This document shows, one piece after another, positions 31,499 to 41,208 of a stretch of 64,000 nucleotides of DNA. Position 1 is the stretch's first letter. Each line of letters starts with the position of its first letter. The notes beneath the pieces were generated by a model. It was not told where the DNA came from, searched no databases, and saw only the letters and a list, made by a program, of their open reading frames with translations. A program made the translations under genes and the position numbers. Source of the DNA: Prochlorococcus sp. MIT 0604 (GTDB taxonomy: Bacteria; Cyanobacteriota; Cyanobacteriia; PCC-6307; Cyanobiaceae). The DNA lies in assembly GCF_000757845.1 (NCBI RefSeq), contig NZ_CP007753.1, forward strand, positions 1 through 64,000, in the 5' to 3' direction.

Positions 31499-31554
31499 AA
31501 GCCATTAATCTTCTATTTTAAAATATCTTTTTTTGTGAATATGTCTATAGAAAT

Positions 31555-32067
31555 TTAAGATTTAATTACTCCAAATATATTCAAGCATTTCACAACTAAA
31601 GGAAGAATTAAAAGAACTGTAATCAATCTAACTGCGTGTAGAGTAGCTACTGCGGCCCCCACGCCGTATTCAGACCCCACAAGACTCATTCCGCTAATTC
31701 CTCCTGGTGCAGCGCCTAGAATTGTTGTTATCACATCTATATTAAGTAATCTGCTAGTCCATAATCCAATTGCTAAGCCTGTAAAAACTAAAGTAAAAGT
31801 TATTAATATTGCTGGTCTCCATAAATTTTGAATCTCAACCAATGCATCTTTAGTTAATGATGTTCCAATGACTGTTCCAATTCCGATTTCCAAAATTGTT
31901 CTTGTGCCAATTGGCCACTCTGCTATGTCGACTTTGCCACTGATGCTAAGTATGCTTGCGCCTATTAAAGCACCTGCAAGAGGAGCAGCAGGAATTCCGG
32001 TTTTTAAAGCTAAAGCTCCAAAAATACAACCAGCAATTAGGTAATAAATTAAATTTATGTTAATCAT
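31555..32067 (-). CDS. AbrB-family membrane protein (half length)
   Basis: The protein has about five hydrophobic helices and the glycine-rich motifs G-I-P-A-A-P-L-A-G-A-L-I-G-A and L-G-A-A-P-G-G-I-S-G-M of the AbrB/ammonia-monooxygenase-like membrane family. Family members usually carry two such halves (about 350 residues); this 170-residue form holds one and may dimerise. It is not the AbrB transcription factor. Substrate unknown. Confidence 0.82.
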   Translation of the reverse strand: MININLIYYLIAGCIFGALALKTGIPAAPLAGALIGASILSISGKVDIAEWPIGTRTILEIGIGTVIGTSLTKDALVEIQNLWRPAILITFTLVFTGLAIGLWTSRLLNIDVITTILGAAPGGISGMSLVGSEYGVGAAVATLHAVRLITVLLILPLVVKCLNIFGVIKS

Positions 32068-32201
32068 AAATTTTAAGGATGTTTGATCATAATATTAGAA
32101 AAAATTTTTTTTGTTTAAGTTTATAGTCAAATAATATTTTTGCTTTCTTCTCGTAATGTCCCCCTTTTGTTGGCATAATATTAACTAAAGCATGAATTTT
32201 T

Positions 32202-32390
32202 ATGTCTTCACAAATTTCATATAAAAAACGTATAAAGAAAAAATTATCTTTTTTTGAGGGTGGCCACCAGCTTGAAAAATTAGAGTTTGCTCTTGCAATA
32301 GCTCAAACTAATGGTGATGAAAAAAAATCAATCGTTCTTAGGAAAAAGATTGTTGAGCTAGGCGGAAATGTTGAAGAGCCAGGCACTTAA
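32202..32390 (+). CDS. Small conserved hypothetical protein
   Basis: A 62-residue basic protein with two predicted helices (around KKRIKKKLSFFEGGHQLEKL and KSIVLRKKIVELGG). It ends two bases before the convergent aminotransferase stop. The composition and coding look are convincing, and I recall similar short genes in picocyanobacteria, but there is no known role. Confidence 0.65.
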   Translation: MSSQISYKKRIKKKLSFFEGGHQLEKLEFALAIAQTNGDEKKSIVLRKKIVELGGNVEEPGT

Positions 32391-32391
32391 C

Positions 32392-33555
32392 TTAATTTCC
32401 CTCAAGATATTTGGACACCACAACTAATGCCTCACCAGCTTGTTGTGCTGTAATTTTACCGAGTTCGAGAAGCGTATTACTTATAGCAGAAACTACCGTA
32501 ATAATATCTCTGTCATTTACATAACCTAAATGTCCGACTCTAAATATTTTTCCCTTCAAATGGTCTTGTCCACCAGCAAGTAAAATATCAAAATTATTCT
32601 TTATTGTTTTTCGAAATTCTTCAGCATCCATTCCCTCTGTTTTTATTGCAGTAATTGAAGGGCTTAAATATTTTTCATCAGCAAATAATTTTAGATTTAA
32701 AGCCTTTGCAGCATGGCTCATTGCTAATTTATGTTTATTGTGTCTCAGGAAAATATTATCTAGGCCTTCTTCTCTCATCATTTTTAAAGCTTCATCTAAA
32801 GCAAAAACCAAATTAACTGCTGGAGTATATGGATTACTGTTACTTAAAAGACTTTTTCTGTAGGATTGCAAATCTAAATAAAATTTTGGTAAGTTAGATT
32901 TTTCTGCAGCTCCCCATGCTTTTTGGCTCATTGCTATAAAACTAAGCCCCGGAGGGATCATATATCCCTTTTGTGAGCCTGAAGCAACGATATCTAATTC
33001 CCATTCATCTACTGGTACATTGCAAGCTCCAAGACTTGTAACGCAGTCAACAATCGATAAAGCTGTGTTGTGTTTGCGAATATATGAACTGATGGTTTCT
33101 AGATCATTAATTACACCTGTTGATGTTTCAGAATGAGTCAAAATAACCGCTTTTATTTCTTTTTGTTTATCTTCTTCTAATACCTTTTTGAATTCTTCAG
33201 GATTAAGTGGAGTACCCCATTCGGAATCAATTTTTATTACTTCTAGACCAAATTCTTTAGCAACTTTGACCCATCTTTCTCCAAATTTTCCATTTTCTCC
33301 ACAAATTACTTTATCTCCTTTACTTAAGGTATTAATTATTCCAGCCTCCATTGCGGCAGTTCCACTACCAGTAATTGTTAGAACATCATTTTCAGTTTGA
33401 TGCAGCCACTGTAAATTTTTAGTAGTACTTTCTACAAGATCTTGGAACTCTTTACTGCGATGACCTATTGGATGCTTACTTAATGCTTGTAAAACTTTTT
33501 CTGGAACTGGTGTGGGTCCAGGAATCATCAATGATAATTTTTTTTGTATGGCCAC
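32392..33555 (-). CDS. Class V aminotransferase (alanine/serine-glyoxylate type)
   Basis: This PLP enzyme of 387 residues carries M-I-P-G-P-T-P-V-P at its start, the active-site region S-G-S-Q-K-G-Y-M-I-P-P-G-L-S with the PLP lysine (K in SQKG), and a C-terminal G-H-L-G-Y-V-N. This is the alanine/serine-glyoxylate aminotransferase group, which would serve photorespiratory glyoxylate removal. Older picocyanobacterial annotations call it a soluble hydrogenase small subunit; nothing here supports a hydrogenase. Confidence 0.92.
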   Translation of the reverse strand: MAIQKKLSLMIPGPTPVPEKVLQALSKHPIGHRSKEFQDLVESTTKNLQWLHQTENDVLTITGSGTAAMEAGIINTLSKGDKVICGENGKFGERWVKVAKEFGLEVIKIDSEWGTPLNPEEFKKVLEEDKQKEIKAVILTHSETSTGVINDLETISSYIRKHNTALSIVDCVTSLGACNVPVDEWELDIVASGSQKGYMIPPGLSFIAMSQKAWGAAEKSNLPKFYLDLQSYRKSLLSNSNPYTPAVNLVFALDEALKMMREEGLDNIFLRHNKHKLAMSHAAKALNLKLFADEKYLSPSITAIKTEGMDAEEFRKTIKNNFDILLAGGQDHLKGKIFRVGHLGYVNDRDIITVVSAISNTLLELGKITAQQAGEALVVVSKYLEGN

Positions 33556-33615
33556 TTTTTGTTAAATAGGTCATTCTTAGATTAGTTCTCATTATATATT
33601 TTTCAATTACTTGAT

Positions 33616-34728
33616 TTGAAAAAAGGATTTTCTTTACCTTTGTGGGTTGCTGGAGCTGCTAGGTCAGCATTAAAAAAACTAGTAGGGTTGCCATACGAGA
33701 ATTATGAACTAATAAAAATTCCTAATGAAAAAAAAGAAATAAAAATTGAGATTCATTCTGTTGGTTTACTTAAAGATGACTCGCATGCATTAGGAATTTC
33801 CTTTGCAAAGTCTGGCTTAGATCTTGACATTACGCAAAATTTAGAAATATGGACAATAGTCTCTTTAGAAAAAATTTCTTTTAATGACCGTGTTCAAAGA
33901 ATTCCAATAAATATTATTGCCGGATATGGTGTAGGAATAAAAGAGGATACATCAGAGATATGTATTTCTGATTTTGCAAAAGAGGTTTTATATGAAAATT
34001 TATTAGATTGTATTCCTGAGAGCTTTAATTTGAAATTAGAAATTATTTTTCCAAACGGGAAATTTTTAGCTGAAAGAACTAGTAATGAGTCATTTGGTAT
34101 CGTTAATGGATTGTCTATTATTGGTACTTCTGCTGAGACTTATTCGAGTGCTTCACCTGATCAATTAGAAGAGGCTAAAACTAAGCTAGCCAACTTAATT
34201 CAAAATGGTTTTAAAGGAAAAGTTGTTTTCGTTATTGGAGAAAATGGTTTTAATTTGGCAAAAACTCATAATGTTAATTTGCCAATTATCAAAATTGGAA
34301 ATTGGATAGGACCATTATTAGTTGATGCTGCAATAAAAAAAGTTAAAACTGTAATTCTTTTTGGTTATCACGGAAAGTTAATCAAATTAGCAGGTGGTAT
34401 TTTTCATACACATAATCATTTAGCTGATTCAAGAATTGAGATTCTTGTTTATTTAGCCGTTCAAGAAAAGGTACCAACTGAAATAATAGAAGAATTATCT
34501 CAGTTAAATAATCTTGAGGATGCATTATTAATTCTTGAAAAATTTAATCAATCTTTAGCTGAAAGATTATTCAAGAATTTATCAAATAAGATTGAAAAGC
34601 GTTCTTTTGCTTATGTAAATAGGTATGTAAAAACTAATATGGAAATCGCATCAATCATTTTTGATAGAAAAAGGAAAATAAGGTGGTCTGGAATTCACGG
34701 TAATAAGTATATTTCTTATTTTCAATGA
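33616..34728 (+). CDS. cbiD: Cobalt-precorrin-5B C(1)-methyltransferase
   Basis: CbiD methylates C-1 during anaerobic-type cobalamin synthesis; Prochlorococcus makes pseudocobalamin. The protein has S-L-P-L-W-V-A-G-A-A-R-S-A at its start, the P-I-N-I-I-A-G-Y-G-V-G segment, N-G-L-S-I-I-G-T-S-A and the G-Y-H-G-K-L-I-K-L-A-G-G-I-F-H-T-H motif. Length is 370 with a TTG start. It precedes guaA by 54 bases on the same strand. Confidence 0.94.
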   Translation: MKKGFSLPLWVAGAARSALKKLVGLPYENYELIKIPNEKKEIKIEIHSVGLLKDDSHALGISFAKSGLDLDITQNLEIWTIVSLEKISFNDRVQRIPINIIAGYGVGIKEDTSEICISDFAKEVLYENLLDCIPESFNLKLEIIFPNGKFLAERTSNESFGIVNGLSIIGTSAETYSSASPDQLEEAKTKLANLIQNGFKGKVVFVIGENGFNLAKTHNVNLPIIKIGNWIGPLLVDAAIKKVKTVILFGYHGKLIKLAGGIFHTHNHLADSRIEILVYLAVQEKVPTEIIEELSQLNNLEDALLILEKFNQSLAERLFKNLSNKIEKRSFAYVNRYVKTNMEIASIIFDRKRKIRWSGIHGNKYISYFQ

Positions 34729-34782
34729 GATGAATTTGTAATTCATTATGCTTTTCTAAATAAATTGAGCTAATTTTTATAC

Positions 34783-36369
34783 ATGAGTCAAACATCTTTA
34801 AAAAAAGAACGAGATCCTTCAATTTTAATTTTAGATTTCGGATCTCAATATTCTGAATTGATTGCAAGAAGAATTAGAGAAACTAATGTTTTTTCTCTTG
34901 TAGTGAGCAATTGCATTTCAATTGAGGAAATAAATAATATTAATCCTAAAGGGATCATTTTGAGTGGAGGTCCAAATTCTGTATATGAACAAAATGCTCC
35001 AAAGTGTGATGAAAAAATTTTTAATTTAGGAATTCCTATTCTTGGCATATGCTATGGAATGCAATTAATGGTAAAGGAACTCGGAGGATCTGTTATTTCA
35101 GCAACTAAAAAAGCTGAATATGGTAGAGCACCAATAATTATAGATCAAGAATCTGAACTCCTTTTTGATGTAGAAGATAAATCAATTATGTGGATGAGTC
35201 ATGGCGATTCTATTAATTCTCTGCCTGATGGATTTAGTAAAATTGCTCATACTGAGAATACTCTCCATGCAGCAATTTCAAATGATGTAAAGAAATTATT
35301 CGGTGTACAATTTCATCCTGAAGTTATTCATTCTGAGTTTGGGATTACTGTAATTAAAAATTTTGTTTATAAAATTTCTTGTTGTCCAGCTGATTGGACA
35401 ACAGAAACCTATATAGAGGAAACTATTCCCAGAATAAGAGAGCAAGTTGGCAATAAAAAAGTTTTGCTCGCCTTATCTGGAGGAGTTGATTCTTCAACTC
35501 TTGCTTTTCTTCTAAATAAAGCAATTGGAAATCAGCTTACATGCATGTTTATAGACCAAGGTTTTATGAGAAAAGGTGAACCAGAATTTTTAATGAATTT
35601 TTTTGATAAGAAATTTCAAATAAAAGTTGAGTATATTAATGCAAGGAAAAGGTTTATTGCCAAATTAAAAGGGATTACTGATCCAGAACAAAAAAGGAAA
35701 ATTATAGGTGAAGAATTTATTAGAGTATTCGAAGAAGAAAGTAATAGATTGGGACCATTTCAGTATTTAGCCCAAGGTACTCTCTATCCTGATGTTATTG
35801 AAAGTGCTGGTACTAATATTGATCCTAAGACTGGTGAAAGAATAGCTGTAAAAATAAAGAGTCATCATAACGTGGGTGGATTGCCAAAAGATTTACAATT
35901 TAAATTAGTCGAGCCTTTGAGAAAACTTTTTAAGGATGAAGTCCGAAAAGTGGGCGCTGCTTTAGGTTTGCCGGATCAAATCATAAAAAGGCATCCATTT
36001 CCAGGCCCTGGATTGGCTATAAGAATTTTGGGAGAAGTAAATAATGAAAAACTTGATTGTTTAAGGGATGCAGATTGGATAGTAAGAGACGAAATTAAAA
36101 AAGCTGGTCTTTACAATGATATTTGGCAAGCTTTTGCAGTATTGTTGCCTGTAAAGACTGTAGGCGTTATGGGCGATAAAAGGACTTATGCATGGCCAAT
36201 AGTTTTACGTTGTGTATCTAGTGAAGATGGTATGACAGCCGATTGGTCAAAAATTCCTTTTCAGATTTTAGAGAGGATTGCAAATAGAATCGTAAATGAA
36301 GTAATTTCAGTTAATAGAGTTGTTTATGATATTACAAGTAAACCTCCTGGAACTATTGAGTGGGAATAG
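34783..36369 (+). CDS. guaA: GMP synthase (glutamine-hydrolysing)
   Basis: GuaA aminates XMP to GMP. The glutamine amidotransferase triad is C90 (GICYGMQLM), H178 and E180 (FHPEV). The ATP pyrophosphatase P-loop LSGGVDSS lies at 231-238, and the dimerisation domain ends in KPPGTIEWE. All 528 residues are intact even though the last codons form the repeated core of the downstream cassettes. The 3' end of guaA is an established integration site for genomic islands in other bacteria, which fits the block that follows. Confidence 0.97.
   Translation: MSQTSLKKERDPSILILDFGSQYSELIARRIRETNVFSLVVSNCISIEEINNINPKGIILSGGPNSVYEQNAPKCDEKIFNLGIPILGICYGMQLMVKELGGSVISATKKAEYGRAPIIIDQESELLFDVEDKSIMWMSHGDSINSLPDGFSKIAHTENTLHAAISNDVKKLFGVQFHPEVIHSEFGITVIKNFVYKISCCPADWTTETYIEETIPRIREQVGNKKVLLALSGGVDSSTLAFLLNKAIGNQLTCMFIDQGFMRKGEPEFLMNFFDKKFQIKVEYINARKRFIAKLKGITDPEQKRKIIGEEFIRVFEEESNRLGPFQYLAQGTLYPDVIESAGTNIDPKTGERIAVKIKSHHNVGGLPKDLQFKLVEPLRKLFKDEVRKVGAALGLPDQIIKRHPFPGPGLAIRILGEVNNEKLDCLRDADWIVRDEIKKAGLYNDIWQAFAVLLPVKTVGVMGDKRTYAWPIVLRCVSSEDGMTADWSKIPFQILERIANRIVNEVISVNRVVYDITSKPPGTIEWE
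36352..36367 (+). other. Attachment-like core at the guaA 3' end
   Basis: ACTATTGAGTGGGAAT codes for the last residues of GuaA. It recurs with one or two changes at 42160 and 47001, outside any gene, in the same orientation. Repeats of a gene end at the far side of an inserted segment are the usual mark of site-specific integration. This copy would be attL of cassette A. Confidence 0.75.
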
Positions 36370-36611
36370 TAAATAGGGTTAAAGTCCAGTTATAGACACA
36401 AAAAAGAGGTTTCCCTCAGGTTTCCCTCAGAAATAGTGTATCCTGTTCGCAATGGTTTTCAGCATAGAGGTTTCCCTCAGGTTTCCCTCAGAAATAGTGT
36501 ATCCTGTTCGCAATGGTTTTCAGCATAGAGGTTTCCCTCAGGTTTCCCTCAGACTAAAAATCTTGTCTCTATAGAGAAATCGTAGAGTTTTAAATTTCTC
36601 TACACCTAAAA
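36370..36611 (+). repeat. Left module of cassette A with 11-bp tandem dimers at 61-bp period
   Basis: This non-coding stretch holds CAGTTATAG, then GAGGTTTCCCTCAGGTTTCCCTCAG-type blocks at 36406-36430, 36467-36491 and 36528-36552. Each block is a head-to-tail dimer of GGTTTCCCTCA. The 36-bp spacers between blocks are identical and contain CCTGTTCGCAATGGTTTTCA. The last dimer is followed at +21 by the 31-bp inverted repeat. Repeat-spacer form is CRISPR-like at first glance, but the spacers are the same, which excludes an array of acquired spacers. Confidence 0.9.
36572..36602. repeat. 31-bp inverted repeat next to cassette A cargo
   Basis: TAGAGAAAT and ATTTCTCTA are perfect 9-bp inverted arms around a 13-bp centre, preceded by the palindrome TCTCTATAGAGA. 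The same structure occurs at 42320 and 47169, and in decayed form at 48325, each time starting 21 bases after the end of the last 11-bp dimer. It could be a recombinase core, an operator or a promoter element. It shares CTATAGAG with the guaA-type core. Confidence 0.8.
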
Positions 36612-36812
36612 GGATGTAAATACTGGATAAAAAGAAGAGAACTTTGTGAAGGTTGTTGTCTTAAAGTTGCATAAAAATATGGATGGAGAGAATTACAAAA
36701 AGATCAATTTAGTTCTTTTGTTAAAAGTAAAGATATCGCCATGGGGAATGGTTTTTATGAAGAAAAAATTGAAGTATGGATAGATAAGAATGAAGTGATT
36801 GATAAAATTTAA
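36612..36812 (+). pseudogene. Remnant of a small cysteine-containing protein gene
   Basis: One frame reads GCKYWIKRRELCEGCCLKVA, stops at TAA (36672-36674), and continues KYGWRELQKDQFSSFVKSKD through DKNEVIDKI to a TAA at 36810. Amino-acid composition on both sides of the stop looks coding, and the cysteines resemble a zinc ribbon. It overlaps the methylase TTG start by 14 bases. A nonsense mutation in a former cassette gene is the simplest reading. The family is not recognised. Confidence 0.5.
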
Positions 36813-39800
36813 TCTCAAAGTTAATGCATACTTTTCTCTGGAATTTTTAATCGCTAAGATAAAAAAAAATCCTTATTTTGTGAAAAGTGAAATAGATAAT
36901 CAAATTCTTATTGCTTTTTACAATAAGAGAGTTTCTAGAGCAACAAATGAAGAGCAGGTCATCCAACTATGTAATGCATTGCTTGAAAAATTATTTAGTG
37001 ATAGAGGATTTGATTCTTTTGAGCATGCAGTCTCTGCTGAAAGATCTGTTTTAAGAAAAAAAATTTCAGGTATCATTTCAAAAGGAAATGCTGACTGTTT
37101 GGGAGATAATCTTATTATTGAATATAAATATGATTTAAATAATAATAAACAAAAAGAAATAGCAGAAGAACAACTTTTAGAAAATATCGAATTTTTGAAA
37201 AGAGAAGGAGATAATGCTAAATACCTTTTAATAGCAACTGACGGTTTAAGGTGGATTAATTATGCTTATTTAAAAGATGAAAAAATAAAATTGAGAAAAG
37301 TTGAGGAAGTTGAATTTAATGGAAAAAATATTGATGATTTTATTTTTTATTTAAAAGGAATTGCCTTTCGAAGAAAAAATAAAGTTGTACCTACAAAAAA
37401 AAGAGTCGCTGCTGATTTAGGTTTAAAATCTCTTACATATTTGCATTCTTTAAATCTTTTAGAGAAATCATTTGAAAAAGGTAAAAATGAAAAAAAAGTT
37501 ATCCAAACAAAATTTGATCTGTGGAAAAAACAAATTAGTATCGCATATGGGAGTGATCAAAGCGATAATAATTTATTTCTAAGGCACACTTACTTAACAC
37601 TAGTTTCATATATATTTTCTGCAATCGTAATTGAATCAACCTATTCAATAAAAGATAATTTATTTGAAATACTTACTGGGGAATGGTTTAGAAAACATTA
37701 CGTTAGAAATCTAGTTGAATCTGATTACTTTACATGGATTATAGATCTCTATTCAGAGAGAAACATAAAGGAAATCCTCTCAGAAATCACAAATATTTTG
37801 GAGACTTACGATACTGAAAATGTACCTGAAGATTTCCTTAAAGAACTTTATCAACAACTTGTAGATCCTCAAACAAGACATGATCTTGGAGAATTTTATA
37901 CTCCGGAATGGTTAGCAGATGCAATTACAGAAAACTGTTTAAAAGAAGTCAATTTTGAGAATGAACTTCCCAAAATACTTGATCCTTCATGCGGTAGTGG
38001 AACATTCTTAAGATCTTCTGCTAAGTACATATTAGAAAAAGCAAATAAAAGGAAATATTCAATTCCAAAATTAATTGATTCAGTAGTGGGTATAGATATC
38101 CATCCCCTTGCAGTAATAACTGCTAAAACAAATCTTTTCATAACATGGAGAAAAAAGATAAAGGAATATGCTCAACCTATAAGTCTTCCAGTTTATTTAG
38201 CAAACACCCTTACTCATACCGTAAGTAATGCAGAGGATGCTCCTTTGATCAGAATGATGGAAGGAGATAGCAATAGATGGGAAATTGAATTGTTAGGAAA
38301 TAATTTCTCATTTTCTGAAACATTGTTAGCAAGGCAGGGTTTTTTTAATAAAGTAATTGATGAAATAGAAGAAATATGTAACGAATTAGTCAAGAAATAC
38401 AGTACTGAGAATAAAAATAACTTATCTAATGATGTAAAAAGTGTACTTAGTAATTACAAAGAAATTGAAAGAAAAGATAATGAGGAACTTCTTAAATATT
38501 CAAATTTTCTTCTTGAACAAAAATTTAAAAAGAATGACTCAGTTTACAGTTTTGTTTTAAGGAACCAAAGCATGCCAAAGGTTTTAGAAAATGAATTTGA
38601 TTTTCTAATTGGTAATCCTCCTTGGTTAACAATAAAGGATATAAATAATTTGAAATATAAGGAACAAATTTTAAATCTCAATGAAAAATATGATTGTATG
38701 TCAAGGAATAGAGGCGAACAGTCAAGCACTGAAATTGCTGCTTTATTTATCCCTCTTGCAGCGAGATATTTTTTAAAAAATAAAAAATTTAGTGATAATA
38801 AATCTTACAAAAATATTGGATTTGTTTTACCAAGATCATTCATGACAGCAAAACAACATTCTCAACTCAGAAACGCGAATTATCATCCACATTTTTATTG
38901 TGCTGAAATATGGGATCTAAACGATGTTGATAATCTTTTTAATGTTCCTTCATGTGTGCTTTTTTTTAATCCACTTAACCCTTTAAAAGTAAACAATAAA
39001 TTTATTACTTCTCCAGAAGCATTAAAAGCAGAAATTAATGGGAGAGTGTTTTCTGGAGATGGAGGAAATTTAATAATGTCAAAAAATGCAGAAGAAAAAA
39101 TTGATTTCAAAGATTCAGTTTTTCATTATTTGAATATAAAAGACAAGATTTCTGCATATGTTGACATCAAAAATATTTCACAAGATTTTAAAAATTACCT
39201 AAAAAAAATAAATTATTTCAAAAAACAATTATCTGATGATTTTCAACAAGGTGGAATTTTCTATCCTCAACCATTGATGATTGTAGATATAGTTGAAAAA
39301 TTAAGGCATCCCATAACAAGAATAAGAACAAATACAGATGCAAGAAAAAAAACAAAAAAAGAAAGTCTAAGGAATTTTAATTTAGATCAATTAGTGGATA
39401 CTAAATCATTATTTTTAACTGCTGCAGGTGAACATATATACCCTTTTAGTTTAAAAGAAGATTCTCTGTGGCATGTTGTGCTCCCAGTGATACAACTACC
39501 TTCTGGAAATCTTTCTTTAAAATCATCGCAAGACTTAAGGAAAGAAGGATTGACTGAAACAGCAAAATACTGGTCTAAAGTTGAAGATGAATGGAATAAG
39601 TTAAAAAATAATAATGAGGAAGAACTTTTTAAAAGAATAGACTTTAATTCTAACTTAACTAATCAAAATCTACAGAAAAGATATCTCCTATTAGCAAATG
39701 CTAGTGGTTCTAGGCAATATGTTTCTTTTACTGATACTGAAACTTTACCTTTACCATTTATCGCAAGAGATAAAACATATCAATGGCGGACAAATGATAA

Positions 39801-40143
39801 AAATGAAGCGGGATATTATTTGGGAATTTTAAATTCGGACTTTATCAACTCTATAGTAGATCCATTTATTAATTTAGGATTGCTTGGTAAGCGTGATATA
39901 GGAACAAGAATGTTTTCTCTTCCTATTCCACCATATGATCAATCTCAAGTTCTTCAAACAGAAATCAGTACAAAGGCATTAAATCTATATTCCAAATCAA
40001 ACAAATTGATTAGGGAATGTAATGACCAAAAAAGTTTAATTGCAAAAGATGTTGGAATTTTGCGCCGACAAATTAGAAATGCATTGCATAGAGAATCTGA
40101 TGAATTAAATAATTTGATTATTCTGTACTTTAATTCTCATTGA
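36799..40143 (+). CDS. Type IIG-like restriction-modification enzyme
   Basis: One long protein (1114 residues) combines an N-terminal nuclease-like region and an adenine methylase. The nuclease signature is D99 with E108-x-K110 (ADCLGDNLIIEYK), the PD-(D/E)XK pattern. The methylase has motif I DPSCGSGTFL from residue 395 and motif IV NPPW at 606. The C-terminal third fits a target-recognition region (PLPFIARDKTYQWR). Eco57I/MmeI-class enzymes cut and methylate with a single chain, and PglX-like methylases look similar, so cutting is inferred. A TTG start is used. It is the main cargo of cassette A. Confidence 0.85.
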   Translation: MIKFNLKVNAYFSLEFLIAKIKKNPYFVKSEIDNQILIAFYNKRVSRATNEEQVIQLCNALLEKLFSDRGFDSFEHAVSAERSVLRKKISGIISKGNADCLGDNLIIEYKYDLNNNKQKEIAEEQLLENIEFLKREGDNAKYLLIATDGLRWINYAYLKDEKIKLRKVEEVEFNGKNIDDFIFYLKGIAFRRKNKVVPTKKRVAADLGLKSLTYLHSLNLLEKSFEKGKNEKKVIQTKFDLWKKQISIAYGSDQSDNNLFLRHTYLTLVSYIFSAIVIESTYSIKDNLFEILTGEWFRKHYVRNLVESDYFTWIIDLYSERNIKEILSEITNILETYDTENVPEDFLKELYQQLVDPQTRHDLGEFYTPEWLADAITENCLKEVNFENELPKILDPSCGSGTFLRSSAKYILEKANKRKYSIPKLIDSVVGIDIHPLAVITAKTNLFITWRKKIKEYAQPISLPVYLANTLTHTVSNAEDAPLIRMMEGDSNRWEIELLGNNFSFSETLLARQGFFNKVIDEIEEICNELVKKYSTENKNNLSNDVKSVLSNYKEIERKDNEELLKYSNFLLEQKFKKNDSVYSFVLRNQSMPKVLENEFDFLIGNPPWLTIKDINNLKYKEQILNLNEKYDCMSRNRGEQSSTEIAALFIPLAARYFLKNKKFSDNKSYKNIGFVLPRSFMTAKQHSQLRNANYHPHFYCAEIWDLNDVDNLFNVPSCVLFFNPLNPLKVNNKFITSPEALKAEINGRVFSGDGGNLIMSKNAEEKIDFKDSVFHYLNIKDKISAYVDIKNISQDFKNYLKKINYFKKQLSDDFQQGGIFYPQPLMIVDIVEKLRHPITRIRTNTDARKKTKKESLRNFNLDQLVDTKSLFLTAAGEHIYPFSLKEDSLWHVVLPVIQLPSGNLSLKSSQDLRKEGLTETAKYWSKVEDEWNKLKNNNEEELFKRIDFNSNLTNQNLQKRYLLLANASGSRQYVSFTDTETLPLPFIARDKTYQWRTNDKNEAGYYLGILNSDFINSIVDPFINLGLLGKRDIGTRMFSLPIPPYDQSQVLQTEISTKALNLYSKSNKLIRECNDQKSLIAKDVGILRRQIRNALHRESDELNNLIILYFNSH

Positions 40144-40264
40144 TGAAAATGTTTTTGGGATAATTTACGAACTTTTAAAATCATTTTTCTTGTATCTCAA
40201 TGAGGTAACCATGCCTCATCAATCTTAAATTAGCATGCAATTTATTTTTTTGATTATTTCATCT

Positions 40265-40657
40265 TCAAAGAGTCTTATCTAACCACTCTAATCTACTTTT
40301 TTTAAGCATCATTTCACAATACTCATAATGAGGACCATATTTATTCCAAGTGCATTCGGTTTGATAATAAGTCTTAAACGCAGTTTGACTTCTCTTTAAT
40401 TGGCAAGCATGTGATTCAAATCCTTCTTTATCGCAATCACCTCTAGAGGATATCTGCTTTTGAATTAAAGAATCAATTTTTTTTGATGCTTTTGTTGAGC
40501 ATTCCCATACTAATGCATTATTCATTTTTTTAGGCAAAGCATCATCTAAACATTTTGAATAGAAATCATATTTGCCATATTCTTTTTTATCCTTTGTTTC
40601 AGAATTAACGGGACATAAAAAACTTAAAAATAAGATACCAAATAAAAGTTTTTTCAT
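40265..40657 (-). CDS. Secreted LprI-like protein
   Basis: The ATG at 40657 gives 130 residues starting MKKLLFGILFLSFLCPVNS, a clear signal peptide. The mature part has spaced cysteines and the pattern LKRSQTAFKTYYQTEC, close to the LprI/DUF1311 lysozyme-inhibitor-like fold, where a central W/F-x-x-Y-x-x-x-x-C is conserved. The start overlaps the upstream stop as TAATG, so translation is coupled. An upstream in-frame start would add MQKILSLWMGL and lose the signal. Last of three secreted genes in cassette A. Confidence 0.75.
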   Translation of the reverse strand: MKKLLFGILFLSFLCPVNSETKDKKEYGKYDFYSKCLDDALPKKMNNALVWECSTKASKKIDSLIQKQISSRGDCDKEGFESHACQLKRSQTAFKTYYQTECTWNKYGPHYEYCEMMLKKSRLEWLDKTL

Positions 40658-41208
40658 TAATCCCATCCATAAGGAAAGAATTTTCTGCACCCACCTGAAT
40701 TAACAAAAAATCCTTCTGTCGCATCAATAATAGTTTTCATCTCTTTTGATAATTGCTGTCTTCCATACTGACCTTGCTCAGTAAAAGGAATCGAATAATA
40801 ATAACCTTGGGCAAGTGATGGCATTAATGCTCTTAATTTGCCAGACTTCCTATCCTCTTTTGAAGTTGCTCTTCCTAATTGATTGCCTACAAAATTAATA
40901 AAAGGTCCTGTTCTTATCTCCTTTGTATTTTTTGTTCTTTCCTGATAGGTTTTTTCTTCCTTTAATAATTCAGGCGAATATGATCTTGCGGTGTAATACT
41001 GACCACCATATCCATTCCAAATACCTACATAGAAACCTAAAGAAGGTTGATTTTTATAATTTAGAGTTCCTATACCGCCACCTGAACCAGTATATTTCAA
41101 AGTTATCGTCACATCTGGTTCTACTTCACTTGTAAGAGTGCAAAGTGAATCTGCCTTAACTGATGAAATAAAACCGAATGAAAAGAATAAAAATAAAAAG
41201 TGTTTCAT
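40657..41208 (-). CDS. Secreted hypothetical protein
   Basis: A 183-residue product with a signal peptide (MKHFLFLFFSFGFISSVKA) and a mature domain rich in glycine, tyrosine and serine, with two cysteines, one near the start and one in NSGGCRKFF. It is the middle gene of a three-gene unit with overlapping starts and stops on both sides. I do not recognise a family. Confidence 0.72.
   Translation of the reverse strand: MKHFLFLFFSFGFISSVKADSLCTLTSEVEPDVTITLKYTGSGGGIGTLNYKNQPSLGFYVGIWNGYGGQYYTARSYSPELLKEEKTYQERTKNTKEIRTGPFINFVGNQLGRATSKEDRKSGKLRALMPSLAQGYYYSIPFTEQGQYGRQQLSKEMKTIIDATEGFFVNSGGCRKFFPYGWD

Noticed and set aside
32392-33555. Soluble hydrogenase small subunit
   Set aside because: The sequence is a PLP class V aminotransferase with a clear active-site lysine motif; the hydrogenase label is a legacy name.
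36406-36552. CRISPR array (25-bp repeats with 36-bp spacers)
   Set aside because: The two spacers are identical, there are only three units, each repeat is itself a tandem dimer of 11 bp, and no cas genes are present.
40195-40225. ATGAGG-N8-CCTCAT hairpin between the RM gene and the secreted operon
   Set aside because: Weak six-base stem with no T-run; not enough for a terminator call.
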